64,000 bases of DNA from Roseburia sp. Lineage in GTDB: Bacteria > Bacillota > Clostridia > Lachnospirales > Lachnospiraceae. Below are positions 17,244 to 25,680 of this stretch, piece after piece. Position 1 is the first letter of the stretch, and each line of letters opens with the position of its first letter. Made by a program: the position numbers and the translations under genes. The stretch is from contig JAGBEG010000002.1 of assembly GCA_017937095.1 (NCBI GenBank), positions 1 through 64,000 on the forward strand, written 5' to 3'. Below the pieces are notes generated by a model. The model saw only the letters and a list, made by a program, of their open reading frames with translations. It did no database searches and was not told the DNA's origin.

Positions 17244-18902
17244 TTAATAGCTGATGTACTTTAACGGATCAACCGCCGAGCCATTGATATAGATTTCAAA
17301 ATGCACATGCGGTCCCGTTGATCGTCCTGTACTTCCGCTTAAGGCGATCGGCTCTCCCTGTTCTACCTGCTGCCCCACATGAACCAGAAGCTTGCTGTTG
17401 TGCGCATACCGGGTCATTCTTCCGTCCGGATGCGAAATGACAACGTTATTGCCGTAGCCTCCGTTATAGGACGCCTGAATGACCGTTCCGCCGCAGGATG
17501 CATAGACCGTCGTACCTGTCGGACATGCCCAGTCCACACCCTTGTGCATACGCCCCCAGCGTCTTCCGAAGCCCGAAGTATATCTTCCGCCCGAAATCGG
17601 CTTAATATAAGTCGGCGGTATGATCGTTCCCCGCTCAATGACCGCAGCCTGCGATTCTACCATGATATTCTCATGAAGCATCGTCCGGCTCGCTTCCACG
17701 CCGTTCTCATACACCACGACGTCGTTTCGCTCACGGTGTCCCGTCGTTCCCTCCTGATGTACGACCTCCTTCGTCGTATACCACGAGTCATTCTCCATAA
17801 TGACCGGATCGGCCGTGTAATCCTCTTCATAGACCTCTCCGACTGTCAGCCGTATCTTAAGATCCGGCTCCGGAACTGCAATGATCAACTCCTGTCCGTC
17901 CCGGATCATCACATCGGCATTCTCAAATCCGTTCAGTGCGACAATCGAAGAAACCGTCGTATCATGATCCAGCGCGATGACAGAGAGACAATCGCCGGGT
18001 TCCACTACATATATTTTATTCGATTCTTTCTCTTTGGTTACTTCTGCGACCTGCGTATCAATATCCGATATCTGCCCCGCATCCACGTAATTTTCGTACA
18101 CTTCCACGCTCTCGATGAACGCCATGTCCAGAATGCCGCTCTCATACCCGTTATCCTCCGGGTTCGCAAACGCATATGCCATCACATCGGAAAGCTCTTC
18201 GGTCGCACCTGCAAGCACTCCGTCCACCGACGCCTCAGCCGCCTCTCCCGCACCGGAGAACGCAGCGCTGACGCCTGCAATTCCACCGTTCGCAGATGTA
18301 TTCTCTGCCGATGCAGCCTCAGCGGCATCCGCCCCCGCGGCTGCATCCCCGGCAGCCTCACTTTCTTCCGCAGTCTCAGCCAACTGGGCGTTCAATATAC
18401 CGCTGATATGGGAATCGCCCGGGGAAATAACCGTCCCGTATGCATTCTCCTCATCAAGCGGCTCCTTTACCTTATTCAGAAATGTCTCTACATCCGCAAG
18501 GGACGTAAAATTCGCGCGGTAATCCCCGATCGCCACCGTATAGACGCGCGTCTTTCCCTGCGCTCCCTCTTCTCTAAGGATTCCCTTTACGGCTTCTTTT
18601 AATTCATCTTCCGACAGCAATCCTGTAAAAAGTTCCCGGCGTATCTCCGCGCTCCAGCCTATCTCACAGCTTATGCGCTCCCCCGTCTCATTGGACAGCT
18701 CGCGCCTTGCCTCTTTTAAAACTTCGTCCATGTCCACCCGCCGGGAGACGCAGCCAAGCACATTCCCGTTGACGGTGACACACTGGTATGCCTGTCCGAT
18801 TGCGGTTCTCTGCGAAACGCCGAGAGCGATCATAGCAACCGCCATTCCGCCGACAAACACAGCCTGTACGACCGCCTTTTTCGTGAAATCTATGTTCTTC
18901 AT
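17244..18902 (-). CDS. LysM-G5-M23 membrane-anchored peptidase
   Basis: Cell-wall hydrolase, probably a peptidoglycan endopeptidase. 552 residues: N-terminal anchor about 8-30 (VVQAVFVGGMAVAMIALGV), a helical region, an Ala/Glu-rich linker (about 180-230), LysM (YVVEPGDCLSVIALDHDTTV), a G5 domain (about 350-430), and a C-terminal M23 domain. Zinc ligands are visible in HKGVDWACP and HVHFEIYIN. The domain order resembles SpoIIQ-independent M23 wall enzymes of Clostridia. ATG 18902 overlaps the aroK stop as ATGA and has AAGGA about 9 nt upstream, better than the ATG at 18911. Co-transcribed with aroK, an unexpected partner. Confidence 0.92.
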   Translation of the reverse strand: MKNIDFTKKAVVQAVFVGGMAVAMIALGVSQRTAIGQAYQCVTVNGNVLGCVSRRVDMDEVLKEARRELSNETGERISCEIGWSAEIRRELFTGLLSEDELKEAVKGILREEGAQGKTRVYTVAIGDYRANFTSLADVETFLNKVKEPLDEENAYGTVISPGDSHISGILNAQLAETAEESEAAGDAAAGADAAEAASAENTSANGGIAGVSAAFSGAGEAAEASVDGVLAGATEELSDVMAYAFANPEDNGYESGILDMAFIESVEVYENYVDAGQISDIDTQVAEVTKEKESNKIYVVEPGDCLSVIALDHDTTVSSIVALNGFENADVMIRDGQELIIAVPEPDLKIRLTVGEVYEEDYTADPVIMENDSWYTTKEVVHQEGTTGHRERNDVVVYENGVEASRTMLHENIMVESQAAVIERGTIIPPTYIKPISGGRYTSGFGRRWGRMHKGVDWACPTGTTVYASCGGTVIQASYNGGYGNNVVISHPDGRMTRYAHNSKLLVHVGQQVEQGEPIALSGSTGRSTGPHVHFEIYINGSAVDPLKYISY

Positions 18903-19405
18903 TGAAAACATTCCTTCAATTCCAAAATTTTCTCAATCGTCTGTTCTACGTTCAGGTTCGTCTCCTCCACGATAACGTCCGCATATTTCTCATAAAGCGG
19001 AACTCTCTCCTCGTAGAGATCCCGAAGCGTCTGTCCTTCCTTTAAGACCACGCCACGCCCCTTGATGTCGCAAAGGCGCCGTTCTAATTCCCCGTAAGGG
19101 AGCTTTAAATAGAGAATCGTTCCAATCTCCTTAAGATGCGCCATCGCCTCCGCGCCGTAGACAACGCTTCCGCCTGTCGCAATAATGGCATGCTCCGCCT
19201 CAATCTGACTGTTGATGCGGTTCTCCACCTCGATAAAGCCCTCTGCGCCGACCTCGTCTATAATTTCACAGAGCAGCTTCCCTTCTTTTTCCTGTATTAC
19301 CAAATCAGCGTCCACGAACCGGTAGCCCATCACCTTCGCCAGCACTACCCCGACCGTGCTCTTTCCGACGCCCGGCATTCCGATCAATACGATATTTTTC
19401 TTCAT
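18899..19405 (-). CDS. aroK: shikimate kinase
   Basis: Phosphorylates shikimate at the 3-hydroxyl in the chorismate pathway. 168 residues. P-loop GMPGVGKSTVG (about 8-18), shikimate-binding Asp in FVDADLVIQE, GGSVVYG (the conserved GG loop), and RGVVLKEGQTLRDLYEERVPLYEKYAD lid region. The longest frame begins at 19468; ATG 19405 has AAGGAAGG 5 nt upstream and fits the family N-terminus (MKKNIVLIG). No other shikimate gene is nearby. The enzyme belongs to the AroK/AroL family, and the paralogue name is conventional. Confidence 0.94.
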   Translation of the reverse strand: MKKNIVLIGMPGVGKSTVGVVLAKVMGYRFVDADLVIQEKEGKLLCEIIDEVGAEGFIEVENRINSQIEAEHAIIATGGSVVYGAEAMAHLKEIGTILYLKLPYGELERRLCDIKGRGVVLKEGQTLRDLYEERVPLYEKYADVIVEETNLNVEQTIEKILELKECFQ

Positions 19406-19429
19406 ATGAACCTTCCTTACATAAATTTT

Positions 19430-19458
19430 AGCATACCATATCTTCTCATCAAACGCAA
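19430..19458 (-). promoter_or_regulatory. promoter of aroK-M23 operon
   Basis: TTGCGT (19458..19453), 17-bp spacer, TATGCT (19435..19430) with an extended TGG in front. Confidence 0.65.
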
Positions 19459-19466
19459 GAAAACGC

Positions 19467-19522
19467 ATGTTTGCCGCAACAAAAGCATAGCTGCAGTAAA
19501 ATCATGTTTGCCGCAACAAAAG
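19467..19522. repeat. short direct repeat of 19 bp
   Basis: ATGTTTGCCGCAACAAAAG occurs at 19467..19485 and again at 19504..19522 (period 37). The second copy supplies the T-tract of the neighbouring terminator. No gene in this stretch. Confidence 0.8.
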
Positions 19523-19546
19523 AAGCCGGCGCACAATCCGGCTTCT
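19515..19546 (-). terminator. terminator of the deaminase-antiporter operon
   Basis: AGAAGCCGG pairs with CCGGCTTCT (19546..19538 with 19529..19521) followed by TTTGTTGC on the minus strand, 41 nt past the last gene. Confidence 0.75.
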
Positions 19547-19587
19547 TTCTATCCCTTTATGAATTTTCTTTTCAGCAGTTTTTGTTC

Positions 19588-20205
19588 CTACAGTCCAAAG
19601 CGTCTCTTTACCGCTTCCACCAGATAATCCGCTGTTCCCTCCGTGCCGAGCATACTGCTGTCGATCATGATTTCCTTGAATCTCTGATCGTTCGGAAGAA
19701 ATCCTGCATAGTGCATATGGTAATGATCGCGCGCCTCATCCACCGCCTTTATCATCCTTCTGGCTTCGGCTTCCTCCAGCTTCAGGTCCTCGATACAGTT
19801 TTTTACCCGCGCCTCGTACGGCGCATATATATAGATGCGAAGCACATTCGGCTCATCCGCAAGAATGAAATCCGAACACCTTCCTACAATAATGCATGAT
19901 TCGCGTTCCGCCAGAAATTTGATGATATTTTCCTGTGCTTCAAACAACTGATTCTGCAGATCGTCCGTCTGTGTGCCCAGCGGGTACATCATCCGCCTGA
20001 AATTGTTCGTCACAACATGCTTTTTGGCGCTTTCCTCAATCTCATTGATCTTGGAAACCGGAAGATTCAGCTTCTTCGCCGCCTCCTCGACAATATCGCG
20101 ATCATAGAACTCTACGCCGAGCTTCTCGCTCATTTTCATTGCAATCGGACGTCCAAGACTGCCGAACTGCCTTGCAATCGTAACAACATACTTTTTCTTT
20201 TCCAT
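19588..20205 (-). CDS. cytidylate kinase-like protein
   Basis: 205-residue P-loop protein of the cytidylate-kinase-like (AAA_26) family. The N-terminus YVVTIARQFGSLGRPIAMKM is a variant P-loop, followed by EFYDRDIVEEAAKKL. IIVGRCSDFILADEPNVLRIYIYA is the core beta strand with Asp/Arg, and the lid-like RVKNCIEDLKLEEAEARRMI resembles nucleotide kinases. The usual GxxGxGK is degenerate, so true CMP kinase activity is doubtful. It sits 13 nt downstream of the NhaC gene, at the end of an operon headed by a CodA-like deaminase. The pairing hints at nucleoside or base metabolism, but that is inference. Confidence 0.82.
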   Translation of the reverse strand: MEKKKYVVTIARQFGSLGRPIAMKMSEKLGVEFYDRDIVEEAAKKLNLPVSKINEIEESAKKHVVTNNFRRMMYPLGTQTDDLQNQLFEAQENIIKFLAERESCIIVGRCSDFILADEPNVLRIYIYAPYEARVKNCIEDLKLEEAEARRMIKAVDEARDHYHMHYAGFLPNDQRFKEIMIDSSMLGTEGTADYLVEAVKRRFGL

Positions 20206-20218
20206 GATTTTCCCCTCC

Positions 20219-21574
20219 TTATCTCACAAATCCCAGTACCAGGAAACCAACGATCGAAACAGCCGCGCCAATCAGCACATACGGAAGCTGTGAGCCTGCG
20301 TGCTCGAGATTATCAAGTCCTGCACCGTGGGAAGCAAGCACCGTCGTGTCACAATAGAAACATGCGTGGTTGCCGAATGCACAGCCCGAAAGAATTGCCG
20401 CCATCACCAGTACCGTATCAGCGCCGACGCTTGCGCCAAGCGGAAGCAGTACCGGAGCCACCAGCGTACATACGCCCCATGCATTTGCGATCATAAATGC
20501 GAGTAAGCCGACAATGATGAATGTGATCATCGGGAAAATCGCCCCTGACATAAACGGTTTGCAGAGATCCACGAAAAATTCTGTCATCTGCATTTCACTT
20601 GCAATGCTCTGGAAGGTCAAAGCCGAGATCAAAAGGATAATGATCGGAAGCATATCTGCAAAGCCTTTTACGAAGGTCTCCCAGAACTCCGAGAACGTCA
20701 TGATCTTTCCTGCCAGATATAATACCATACAGACCAGTATGGCAACGACGGCGGCTACGACAAGATCGCCTGTTGCAACGGCGATTCCGACCAGTACTGC
20801 AAGCGGAAGCACGAAATACCACACGCTTCTGCCTTCCTCTTCGCCATATTCTGACGCCACATTATATTTTCTGCTGATGTCGCTGTATGTCTTTCCGGTT
20901 TCCGCAACACGCCTGTACGCCTTCTTCATTCCGCCGAGCTTCGGGAACCAGCCCATGCAGAATAAGAATACAATGAGCAGGGCGACAATCGGATAAACGC
21001 AATACGGAATCGCCATCATATATGTCTTTAACAGGCTTCCGTCCGCGAGCTTCTGTACGCATTCCTGCTGGAGGAAAATCGCCCCGAAATATGCTGCCCA
21101 GGAAGAAAACGGAATCAATACACAGACCGGCGCGCCCGTGCTGTCAAGAATATACGCCAGCGCTTCACGGGGAACCTTTTTCTTATCATAGGAGCCCTTC
21201 ATGGCAGTTCCGATCGACAATACATTCAGGTAATCGTCCACAAAGATCAGAATACCAAGAATAAAGGTGGTAAGCAATGTCTTTCTTTCCGAATTACATA
21301 ATTTTGTGACAATCTTTGTAAAGCCGAAGCTTCCCTTTGACGCGGTAAGAAGCGCTACCAGACTTCCGAACAGACCGCAGATGAGAATTACATATGCCTC
21401 TGCGCTCATGACGCTCTCGAGGGTCGCGACCCACTGTGTCAGGAAATCCTGTTTCCACAAAACAAGCGCGCCGACCATTGATCCTGCAATGAGAAACGCT
21501 TCGCATTTTTTTGTTGTGATCGCGCCGACTACGATAACCAGAACGATCAGCGTTGCAATTAATCCATAACTCAT
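20219..21574 (-). CDS. NhaC-family Na+/H+ antiporter-like transporter
   Basis: Polytopic inner-membrane transporter, 451 residues with about 11-12 hydrophobic segments, of the Na+/H+ antiporter NhaC superfamily. Characteristic pieces are ILGILIFVDDYLNVLSIGTAMKG (the DD in a membrane helix), ALAYILDSTGAPVCVLIPFSSW, and near the C-terminus NAWGVCTLVAPVLLPLGASV and GCAFGNHACFYCDTTVLAS. Many family members move organic substrates coupled to ions rather than only Na+. The position between a PucR regulator/CodA-like deaminase and a nucleotide-kinase-like protein suggests uptake of a nitrogenous base or related compound (inference). The start has AAAGGATG 7 nt upstream. It is preceded by a structured leader with terminator. 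Confidence 0.88.
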   Translation of the reverse strand: MSYGLIATLIVLVIVVGAITTKKCEAFLIAGSMVGALVLWKQDFLTQWVATLESVMSAEAYVILICGLFGSLVALLTASKGSFGFTKIVTKLCNSERKTLLTTFILGILIFVDDYLNVLSIGTAMKGSYDKKKVPREALAYILDSTGAPVCVLIPFSSWAAYFGAIFLQQECVQKLADGSLLKTYMMAIPYCVYPIVALLIVFLFCMGWFPKLGGMKKAYRRVAETGKTYSDISRKYNVASEYGEEEGRSVWYFVLPLAVLVGIAVATGDLVVAAVVAILVCMVLYLAGKIMTFSEFWETFVKGFADMLPIIILLISALTFQSIASEMQMTEFFVDLCKPFMSGAIFPMITFIIVGLLAFMIANAWGVCTLVAPVLLPLGASVGADTVLVMAAILSGCAFGNHACFYCDTTVLASHGAGLDNLEHAGSQLPYVLIGAAVSIVGFLVLGFVR

Positions 21575-21610
21575 AACTATTCATCCTTTCATGCGGTTTT
21601 TACACGGAAT

Positions 21611-21798
21611 AAAACAAAAAAATGCCCGGAACGACTCTTCCAGGGCACCTTTGCCAAATCCGATGTATTTATTTTTGATAATGCAATCTTAGCTTCCCAG
21701 ACGTAAAGATGCAACCATCCCTTCTATTTTCATTCCCGGGAAACAAACATGCTTCCCTTCTTTTGTTTCCGGGGAATAAATGAACGTCATCCATCTGC
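21611..21798 (-). promoter_or_regulatory. structured leader with terminator upstream of the NhaC gene
   Basis: The 224-nt gap after pucR holds three hairpins on the minus strand. The first is a long stem (21777..21732; ATTCCCCGGAAACAAA with TTTGTTTCCCGGGAAT). The second is a weaker stem (TGCATCTT with AAGATTGCA, around 21718..21685). The third is a strong intrinsic terminator (TGCCC-GGAA/TTCC-GGGCA, 21647..21623, then TTTTTTTG). Only about 36 nt separate the terminator from the NhaC start and no promoter fits there, so expression must read through it. The fold matches no riboswitch class I recognise. Confidence 0.6.
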
Positions 21799-22965
21799 TT
21801 AATTAAGGTAATAATACATAATCAGTGCGTTGAATAATTCGAGGCTCTGGAACTTGTTGTCAAAGTCCCTTCCTGTGAGCTGCTCGATGCGCTGCAAGCG
21901 GTACTTGACCGTGTTTTTGTGCGAAAAAAGCCGGTCCGCCGCCTTTTGCAGATTGCAGTCGCTCCCGAAATATGTCCACATGGTTTCAATCAACTGGGTA
22001 TGGTTCTTCGCATCGTATTCCAGAATCTCCCCTAAAATCTCATCCACAAATCTCTGCATCGGTTCGTGATTTTCATATGCCATCAAAAAACGGTAGAAGC
22101 CCATCTGGTCGTGAAATACCACCTCGTTGTGCCTGCCGATATGCCAGAGAATGGAATTTACCTTTGACGTCTCATGGAAGCTTTTCTGCAGTTCCTGCAG
22201 GCTGCCGCATTTTTCACCGATGTTTAGCGTGTAGCGGATTCCGTCATGTTCCCTCCCAAGAAACGCGTCAAATTCTCTGAAAATACCTGTGATCCGCTCC
22301 CGTTCCCCGGTACAGTCCTTCATAAAGCCTATGATCCGGTCGCCGTAGCAGGAAATGATTGCCGGGTGCTCCTGCTCCCCGAAAAGATCATTCAGTATTT
22401 CCGCATCGGCGCGCACCTCGTCATTCGAAAGCGACTCCAGATGCATGACAAAGACCTGCTCCAGAACGGAAATGTCACGTCCCATCTGCTCGCATTTGCG
22501 CTCAATGTTGTGAACGTTGACGCTGTTTCCGAAGATAATTTCCGCCAGCAGATTGTCCTGTATATCCTTGCGGTCATCCAGATAAGAAATCGCATGTCCC
22601 AATTCCTCAAAGAAATCTACCAACGGCACATCCCAGGGTATGGTAAAAAGCGGAAAGTCATTTCTTTCCGCCAGTTCCTTTACCATATCGTCAATATCCG
22701 TCACATAATTTTCCCCGACCAGAAGCAGCGCGCAGGACATCTTTAACGAAATCGCCTTCTCGATCGTTTTGTACAAATCGTAATTCTTGCGCTGCGTGAC
22801 CGGTGCGCTGATAATCAGAAGCTCCTGACCATGCACCCATTTTTCAAAGTTCAAATTCTCTGCCTTATATGCCCACCGGATGCCCCGGTCCATTCCGCCC
22901 TTACCCGCAATCACCTGCGACTGCGCCATGGTTGTCAGCGAAAGCAAATCCTTACATTGGAACAT
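21799..22965 (-). CDS. PucR-family transcriptional regulator
   Basis: 388-residue regulator. The N-terminal PucR domain (about 1-125: CKDLLSLTTMAQSQVIAGKGG, ELLIISAPV, FPLFTIPWDVPLVDFFEELG) is followed by a GGDEF-like middle domain. The C-terminal PucR_HTH_30 domain ends with LQKAADRLFSHKNTVKYRLQRIEQLTGRDFDNKFQSLELFNAL. Family members control purine catabolism, proline, or amino-acid genes as ligand-responsive activators. It lies 18 nt downstream of the CodA-like gene, so it probably regulates this operon. The ligand is unknown. Confidence 0.92.
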   Translation of the reverse strand: MFQCKDLLSLTTMAQSQVIAGKGGMDRGIRWAYKAENLNFEKWVHGQELLIISAPVTQRKNYDLYKTIEKAISLKMSCALLLVGENYVTDIDDMVKELAERNDFPLFTIPWDVPLVDFFEELGHAISYLDDRKDIQDNLLAEIIFGNSVNVHNIERKCEQMGRDISVLEQVFVMHLESLSNDEVRADAEILNDLFGEQEHPAIISCYGDRIIGFMKDCTGERERITGIFREFDAFLGREHDGIRYTLNIGEKCGSLQELQKSFHETSKVNSILWHIGRHNEVVFHDQMGFYRFLMAYENHEPMQRFVDEILGEILEYDAKNHTQLIETMWTYFGSDCNLQKAADRLFSHKNTVKYRLQRIEQLTGRDFDNKFQSLELFNALIMYYYLN

Positions 22966-22983
22966 AACAAACTCTTCCTTATA

Positions 22984-24228
22984 TTATTTTAGCAAATCGA
23001 TTGCTCCTGTGACCTTTTCCGGCTCCTTTCGGAACAGGAACTCACCCCTGCGGACAGAAGCAACGATTCCCGCTCTCTCACAAACCGCCTCAAATTCCGT
23101 CTTCGCATTGAGCACGATAAAGTTCGCCGGCTTTCCTTCCGCAATGCCGTAACGGTCCATAAGGTTCATCGTAACCGCCCCGTTTGTCGTGACAAGATCG
23201 AGCGCATTCGTAATCTCCTCCGGCGACATCATCTGCGCGATATGGATTCCATGATCCAAGATCATCATCATATTTCCGTTTCCGAGCGGATACCACGGGT
23301 CAGACATGGAGTCCTGCGCAAAGCACACATTGATTCCGTTGTCGTTCAGTTCTTTTACACGTGTAAGTCCGCGGCGCTTTGGGTAGGTATCCTGCCGTCC
23401 TTCCAGATAGATATTCTCTGTAGGACAGGAAATAAAATTGATTCCCGACTTCTTGAACAGCTTCATCATGCGGAATGCATAGCTGTTGTCGGCCGAGCCG
23501 AACGAACAGGTATGGCTGGCAGTCGTTCTCGTTCCGATGCCCTCCATCAGAACAAGCGCATTTAACAGTTCAAGAAAACGGCTCTGCGTATCATCTGTCT
23601 CATCACAGTGAACATCGATCAGCTTATCGTATTTTAACGCAAGCTCAACCGTCTTGTGAATAGATTTCTCACCAAATTCTCTTGCAAGCTCAAAGTGAGG
23701 GATCGCACCGACGCAGTCCGCACCCATCTTTAAGCCTTCCTCGACCAGTTCCGCACCGCCCTTATACGCGTACATGCCTTCCTGCGGAAAAGCGACGATC
23801 TGTAAATCCAGGATGTCTTTGACCTCCTCACGCACTTCAAGCGCTGCCTTAAGCCCTGTGAAGGTGGGGTCTGTCACATCAATGTGGGTGCGGATCGCCT
23901 GCACCCCGTGAAGCATTTCCTTGCGGATTCCCTTATAAATCCTTTCCTTCATCTGTTCAACGGTCATATTGCCCTTGGATTCGCTCCACCTTTGAATCCC
24001 CTCGAACAGTGTGCCGGAATCATTCTGCTCTCCCAGCTCCGCCGTAAAGACATAATCCAGGTGAAGATGCGGATCGACATACGGCGGGACGACAAGTTTC
24101 CCCTCAAGATCGACGGTCTCACATTCCTGCGGAATTTCCTTTGCGATTCCTGTAATGATTCCATCCTCCGTCAGGATAGATACCAGTTCCTTCTGACCCT
24201 TAAGCCGGACATTCGTAAATTTCTTCAT
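22984..24228 (-). CDS. CodA-like cytosine deaminase family amidohydrolase
   Basis: Metal-dependent deaminase closely resembling E. coli CodA along its whole 414 residues. Visible are PHLHLDYVFTAELGEQNDSG (HxH metal ligands), SGTLFEGIQRWSESKGN, LQIVAFPQEG, VGAIPHFELAREFG, DVHCDETDDTQSRF (His and Glu), TASHTCSF (His), and NVCFAQDSMSDPWYPLGNGN (Asp metal ligand). In CodA the last motif reads HDDVFDPW; here His becomes Gln and the second Asp becomes Ser, next to the substrate, so the real substrate may not be cytosine. ATG 24228 is preferred (GGGG 8 nt upstream). First gene of an operon with pucR, the NhaC gene and the kinase-like gene. Confidence 0.9.
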   Translation of the reverse strand: MKKFTNVRLKGQKELVSILTEDGIITGIAKEIPQECETVDLEGKLVVPPYVDPHLHLDYVFTAELGEQNDSGTLFEGIQRWSESKGNMTVEQMKERIYKGIRKEMLHGVQAIRTHIDVTDPTFTGLKAALEVREEVKDILDLQIVAFPQEGMYAYKGGAELVEEGLKMGADCVGAIPHFELAREFGEKSIHKTVELALKYDKLIDVHCDETDDTQSRFLELLNALVLMEGIGTRTTASHTCSFGSADNSYAFRMMKLFKKSGINFISCPTENIYLEGRQDTYPKRRGLTRVKELNDNGINVCFAQDSMSDPWYPLGNGNMMMILDHGIHIAQMMSPEEITNALDLVTTNGAVTMNLMDRYGIAEGKPANFIVLNAKTEFEAVCERAGIVASVRRGEFLFRKEPEKVTGAIDLLK

Positions 24229-24279
24229 ATTCATTTCCCCTTTTCATATCATGCCAATGCATTTGTTTGATCTGAACAA

Positions 24280-24308
24280 AGCATAGCATCCGCGCAAATT
24301 GCGGTCAA
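24280..24308 (-). promoter_or_regulatory. promoter of the deaminase operon
   Basis: TTGACC (24308..24303), 17-bp spacer, TATGCT (24285..24280). Confidence 0.7.
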
Positions 24309-24376
24309 TGAAATGGGAAATCAACGATATTATTTTATTCCGGCACACAAAAAAAATCAACCTGATTTGTCTTTTA

Positions 24377-24408
24377 GAAACAAATAGCGGGATGCGTCTG
24401 CATCCCGC
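24377..24408 (-). terminator. terminator of the PrsA-like gene
   Basis: GCGGGATGC (24408..24400) pairs with GCATCCCGC (24395..24387), followed by TATTTGTTTC on the minus strand, 21 nt past the stop. Confidence 0.75.
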
Positions 24409-24429
24409 CGTACCTTACTTTGCTTTCTG

Positions 24430-25473
24430 TTACTGCTCCGTTGCATTTTCCGTGCCAAGGCTCTCTGTGCTCTCTACCACTGTGGTGAACAGATTGTCGA
24501 AATCTACCTTCTCCCACACCTTTTCCTTAACGGTCCATGTGTGCTCTGCCTCCCAGCCTTCTAAGACCTCGCTGTAGTGATCGCTCTGACGCTGGCTGAT
24601 TAAGTTCTGTCTCGTCTTCTCGGTCTCTTCTGCATCCGTCTTCGCATCCAGACGCAGCACATAATATGCGCTCTCGGTATCAATAACATCGGACACCTCG
24701 CCCTCTTCCAATCCCTTAAGGGCTGTAAGCACAGCTTCGTCGAGCGTGTCGTTGTCTGCGGTAAAGGTTCCGGTGCTCACGGTATAGCCGTACTTCTCCG
24801 CCGCGTCCTCGAGCGTTCCCGCCTTCGCCTCCGTGTCAAAAAGCCCTACCGTAGCCGCCAGCTCCGTAAGCTCCTCCTCCGTGTACTCCACCGAATTGCC
24901 ATTGGCATCCGTATAAGTCGTATTGGAGATTCTCACATAGCTGTATGTGCTGGTATTTGCTTCCTCATCACTTACATTTGTATCTGCCTCTGCAATGATC
25001 GCCGCGTGCATCTTGCTCTGGATCGTCGCCAGTGTCAGATACTGCACGACCGTCTCCTCATCCGCACCGAGCGCTTCAAGCGCCTTATCGTCGTTTGCCG
25101 CAAGAAACGCCGAAGCCGTGTCTGCAATCGCCGTCTTCTCTGCGTCGGTCAGTTCCACATCGTATTCGACCATATGCGCTTCCAGTGTATACATGTCGAA
25201 CATCGACTGCATCACACTGTCCTTGACATTGTCCTGCATCGTCGTTCCGTTCCCGTACATATCCGACGACCAGACCTCCTCGCCGAAATAAGCCACATAG
25301 AAATCATCGTAACTTGCCTGCTGTAAGCGCGCCGCGAAATTCGCCACGCCAAGCGGTACATCTGTCTCATCAAAGGTTGCCACTGTCGCGTTTTTATTTA
25401 ATCCGCATCCTGTCAGCATGGATGCTGCCATCACACCACCAAGCAATGCTGCGGTCCATCTTTTTGTTCTCAT
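24430..25473 (-). CDS. PrsA/SurA-like lipoprotein foldase
   Basis: Extracytoplasmic, lipid-anchored folding factor, 347 residues. Signal peptide MRTKRWTAALLGGVMAASML with lipobox TGC at Cys22. The helical N-terminal chaperone region (about 35-190) precedes a short parvulin-like segment (about 215-300: TAATVGLFDTEAKAGTLEDA, GEVSDVIDTESAYYVLRLDA), then a helical C-terminus. The parvulin part is divergent, so prolyl isomerase activity is uncertain while chaperone function is plausible. ATG 25473 has AGGAGG 5 nt upstream; the longer frame runs into the tandem repeat and promoter and is rejected. It has its own promoter and terminator, downstream of mfd. Confidence 0.85.
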   Translation of the reverse strand: MRTKRWTAALLGGVMAASMLTGCGLNKNATVATFDETDVPLGVANFAARLQQASYDDFYVAYFGEEVWSSDMYGNGTTMQDNVKDSVMQSMFDMYTLEAHMVEYDVELTDAEKTAIADTASAFLAANDDKALEALGADEETVVQYLTLATIQSKMHAAIIAEADTNVSDEEANTSTYSYVRISNTTYTDANGNSVEYTEEELTELAATVGLFDTEAKAGTLEDAAEKYGYTVSTGTFTADNDTLDEAVLTALKGLEEGEVSDVIDTESAYYVLRLDAKTDAEETEKTRQNLISQRQSDHYSEVLEGWEAEHTWTVKEKVWEKVDFDNLFTTVVESTESLGTENATEQ

Positions 25474-25560
25474 AAGTTCCTCCTGTTTTCGCCTGCGCAT
25501 CCTGTCACAGACCCGGTTACTCTCATCCGCGCCCCTGTCTGCCGCGGACAATCCTGCTTT

Positions 25561-25589
25561 ATTATAGTGCTTTTGTAAAAAAGGCGCAA
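25561..25589 (-). promoter_or_regulatory. promoter of the PrsA-like gene
   Basis: TTGCGC (25589..25584), 17-bp spacer, perfect TATAAT (25566..25561). Confidence 0.7.
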
Positions 25590-25612
25590 TATATTTCATA
25601 TTTTTTTCACAG

Positions 25613-25680
25613 TCACGCATCCTCAGGCTGATAATCACGCATCCTCAGGCTGTGCCGTGACAGTCATGCATCCTCAGGCA
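25613..25680. repeat. three copies of the mfd 3' end
   Basis: TCACGCATCCTCAGGCTG (plus strand) lies at 25613..25630 and 25635..25652, and a variant TCATGCATCCTCAGGCA at 25664..25680 is the real end of mfd (codons for PEDA and the stop). The two extra copies carry the stop codon too and lie just outside the gene. Confidence 0.85.

Noticed and set aside
21611-21798. Purine (guanine/adenine) riboswitch ahead of the NhaC gene
   Set aside because: The conserved junction elements of the purine aptamer are absent; the leader is left unassigned.
25474-25638. N-terminal extension of the PrsA-like protein
   Set aside because: It would place non-hydrophobic residues ahead of the lipoprotein signal and spans the promoter and repeat; AGGAGG marks ATG 25473.
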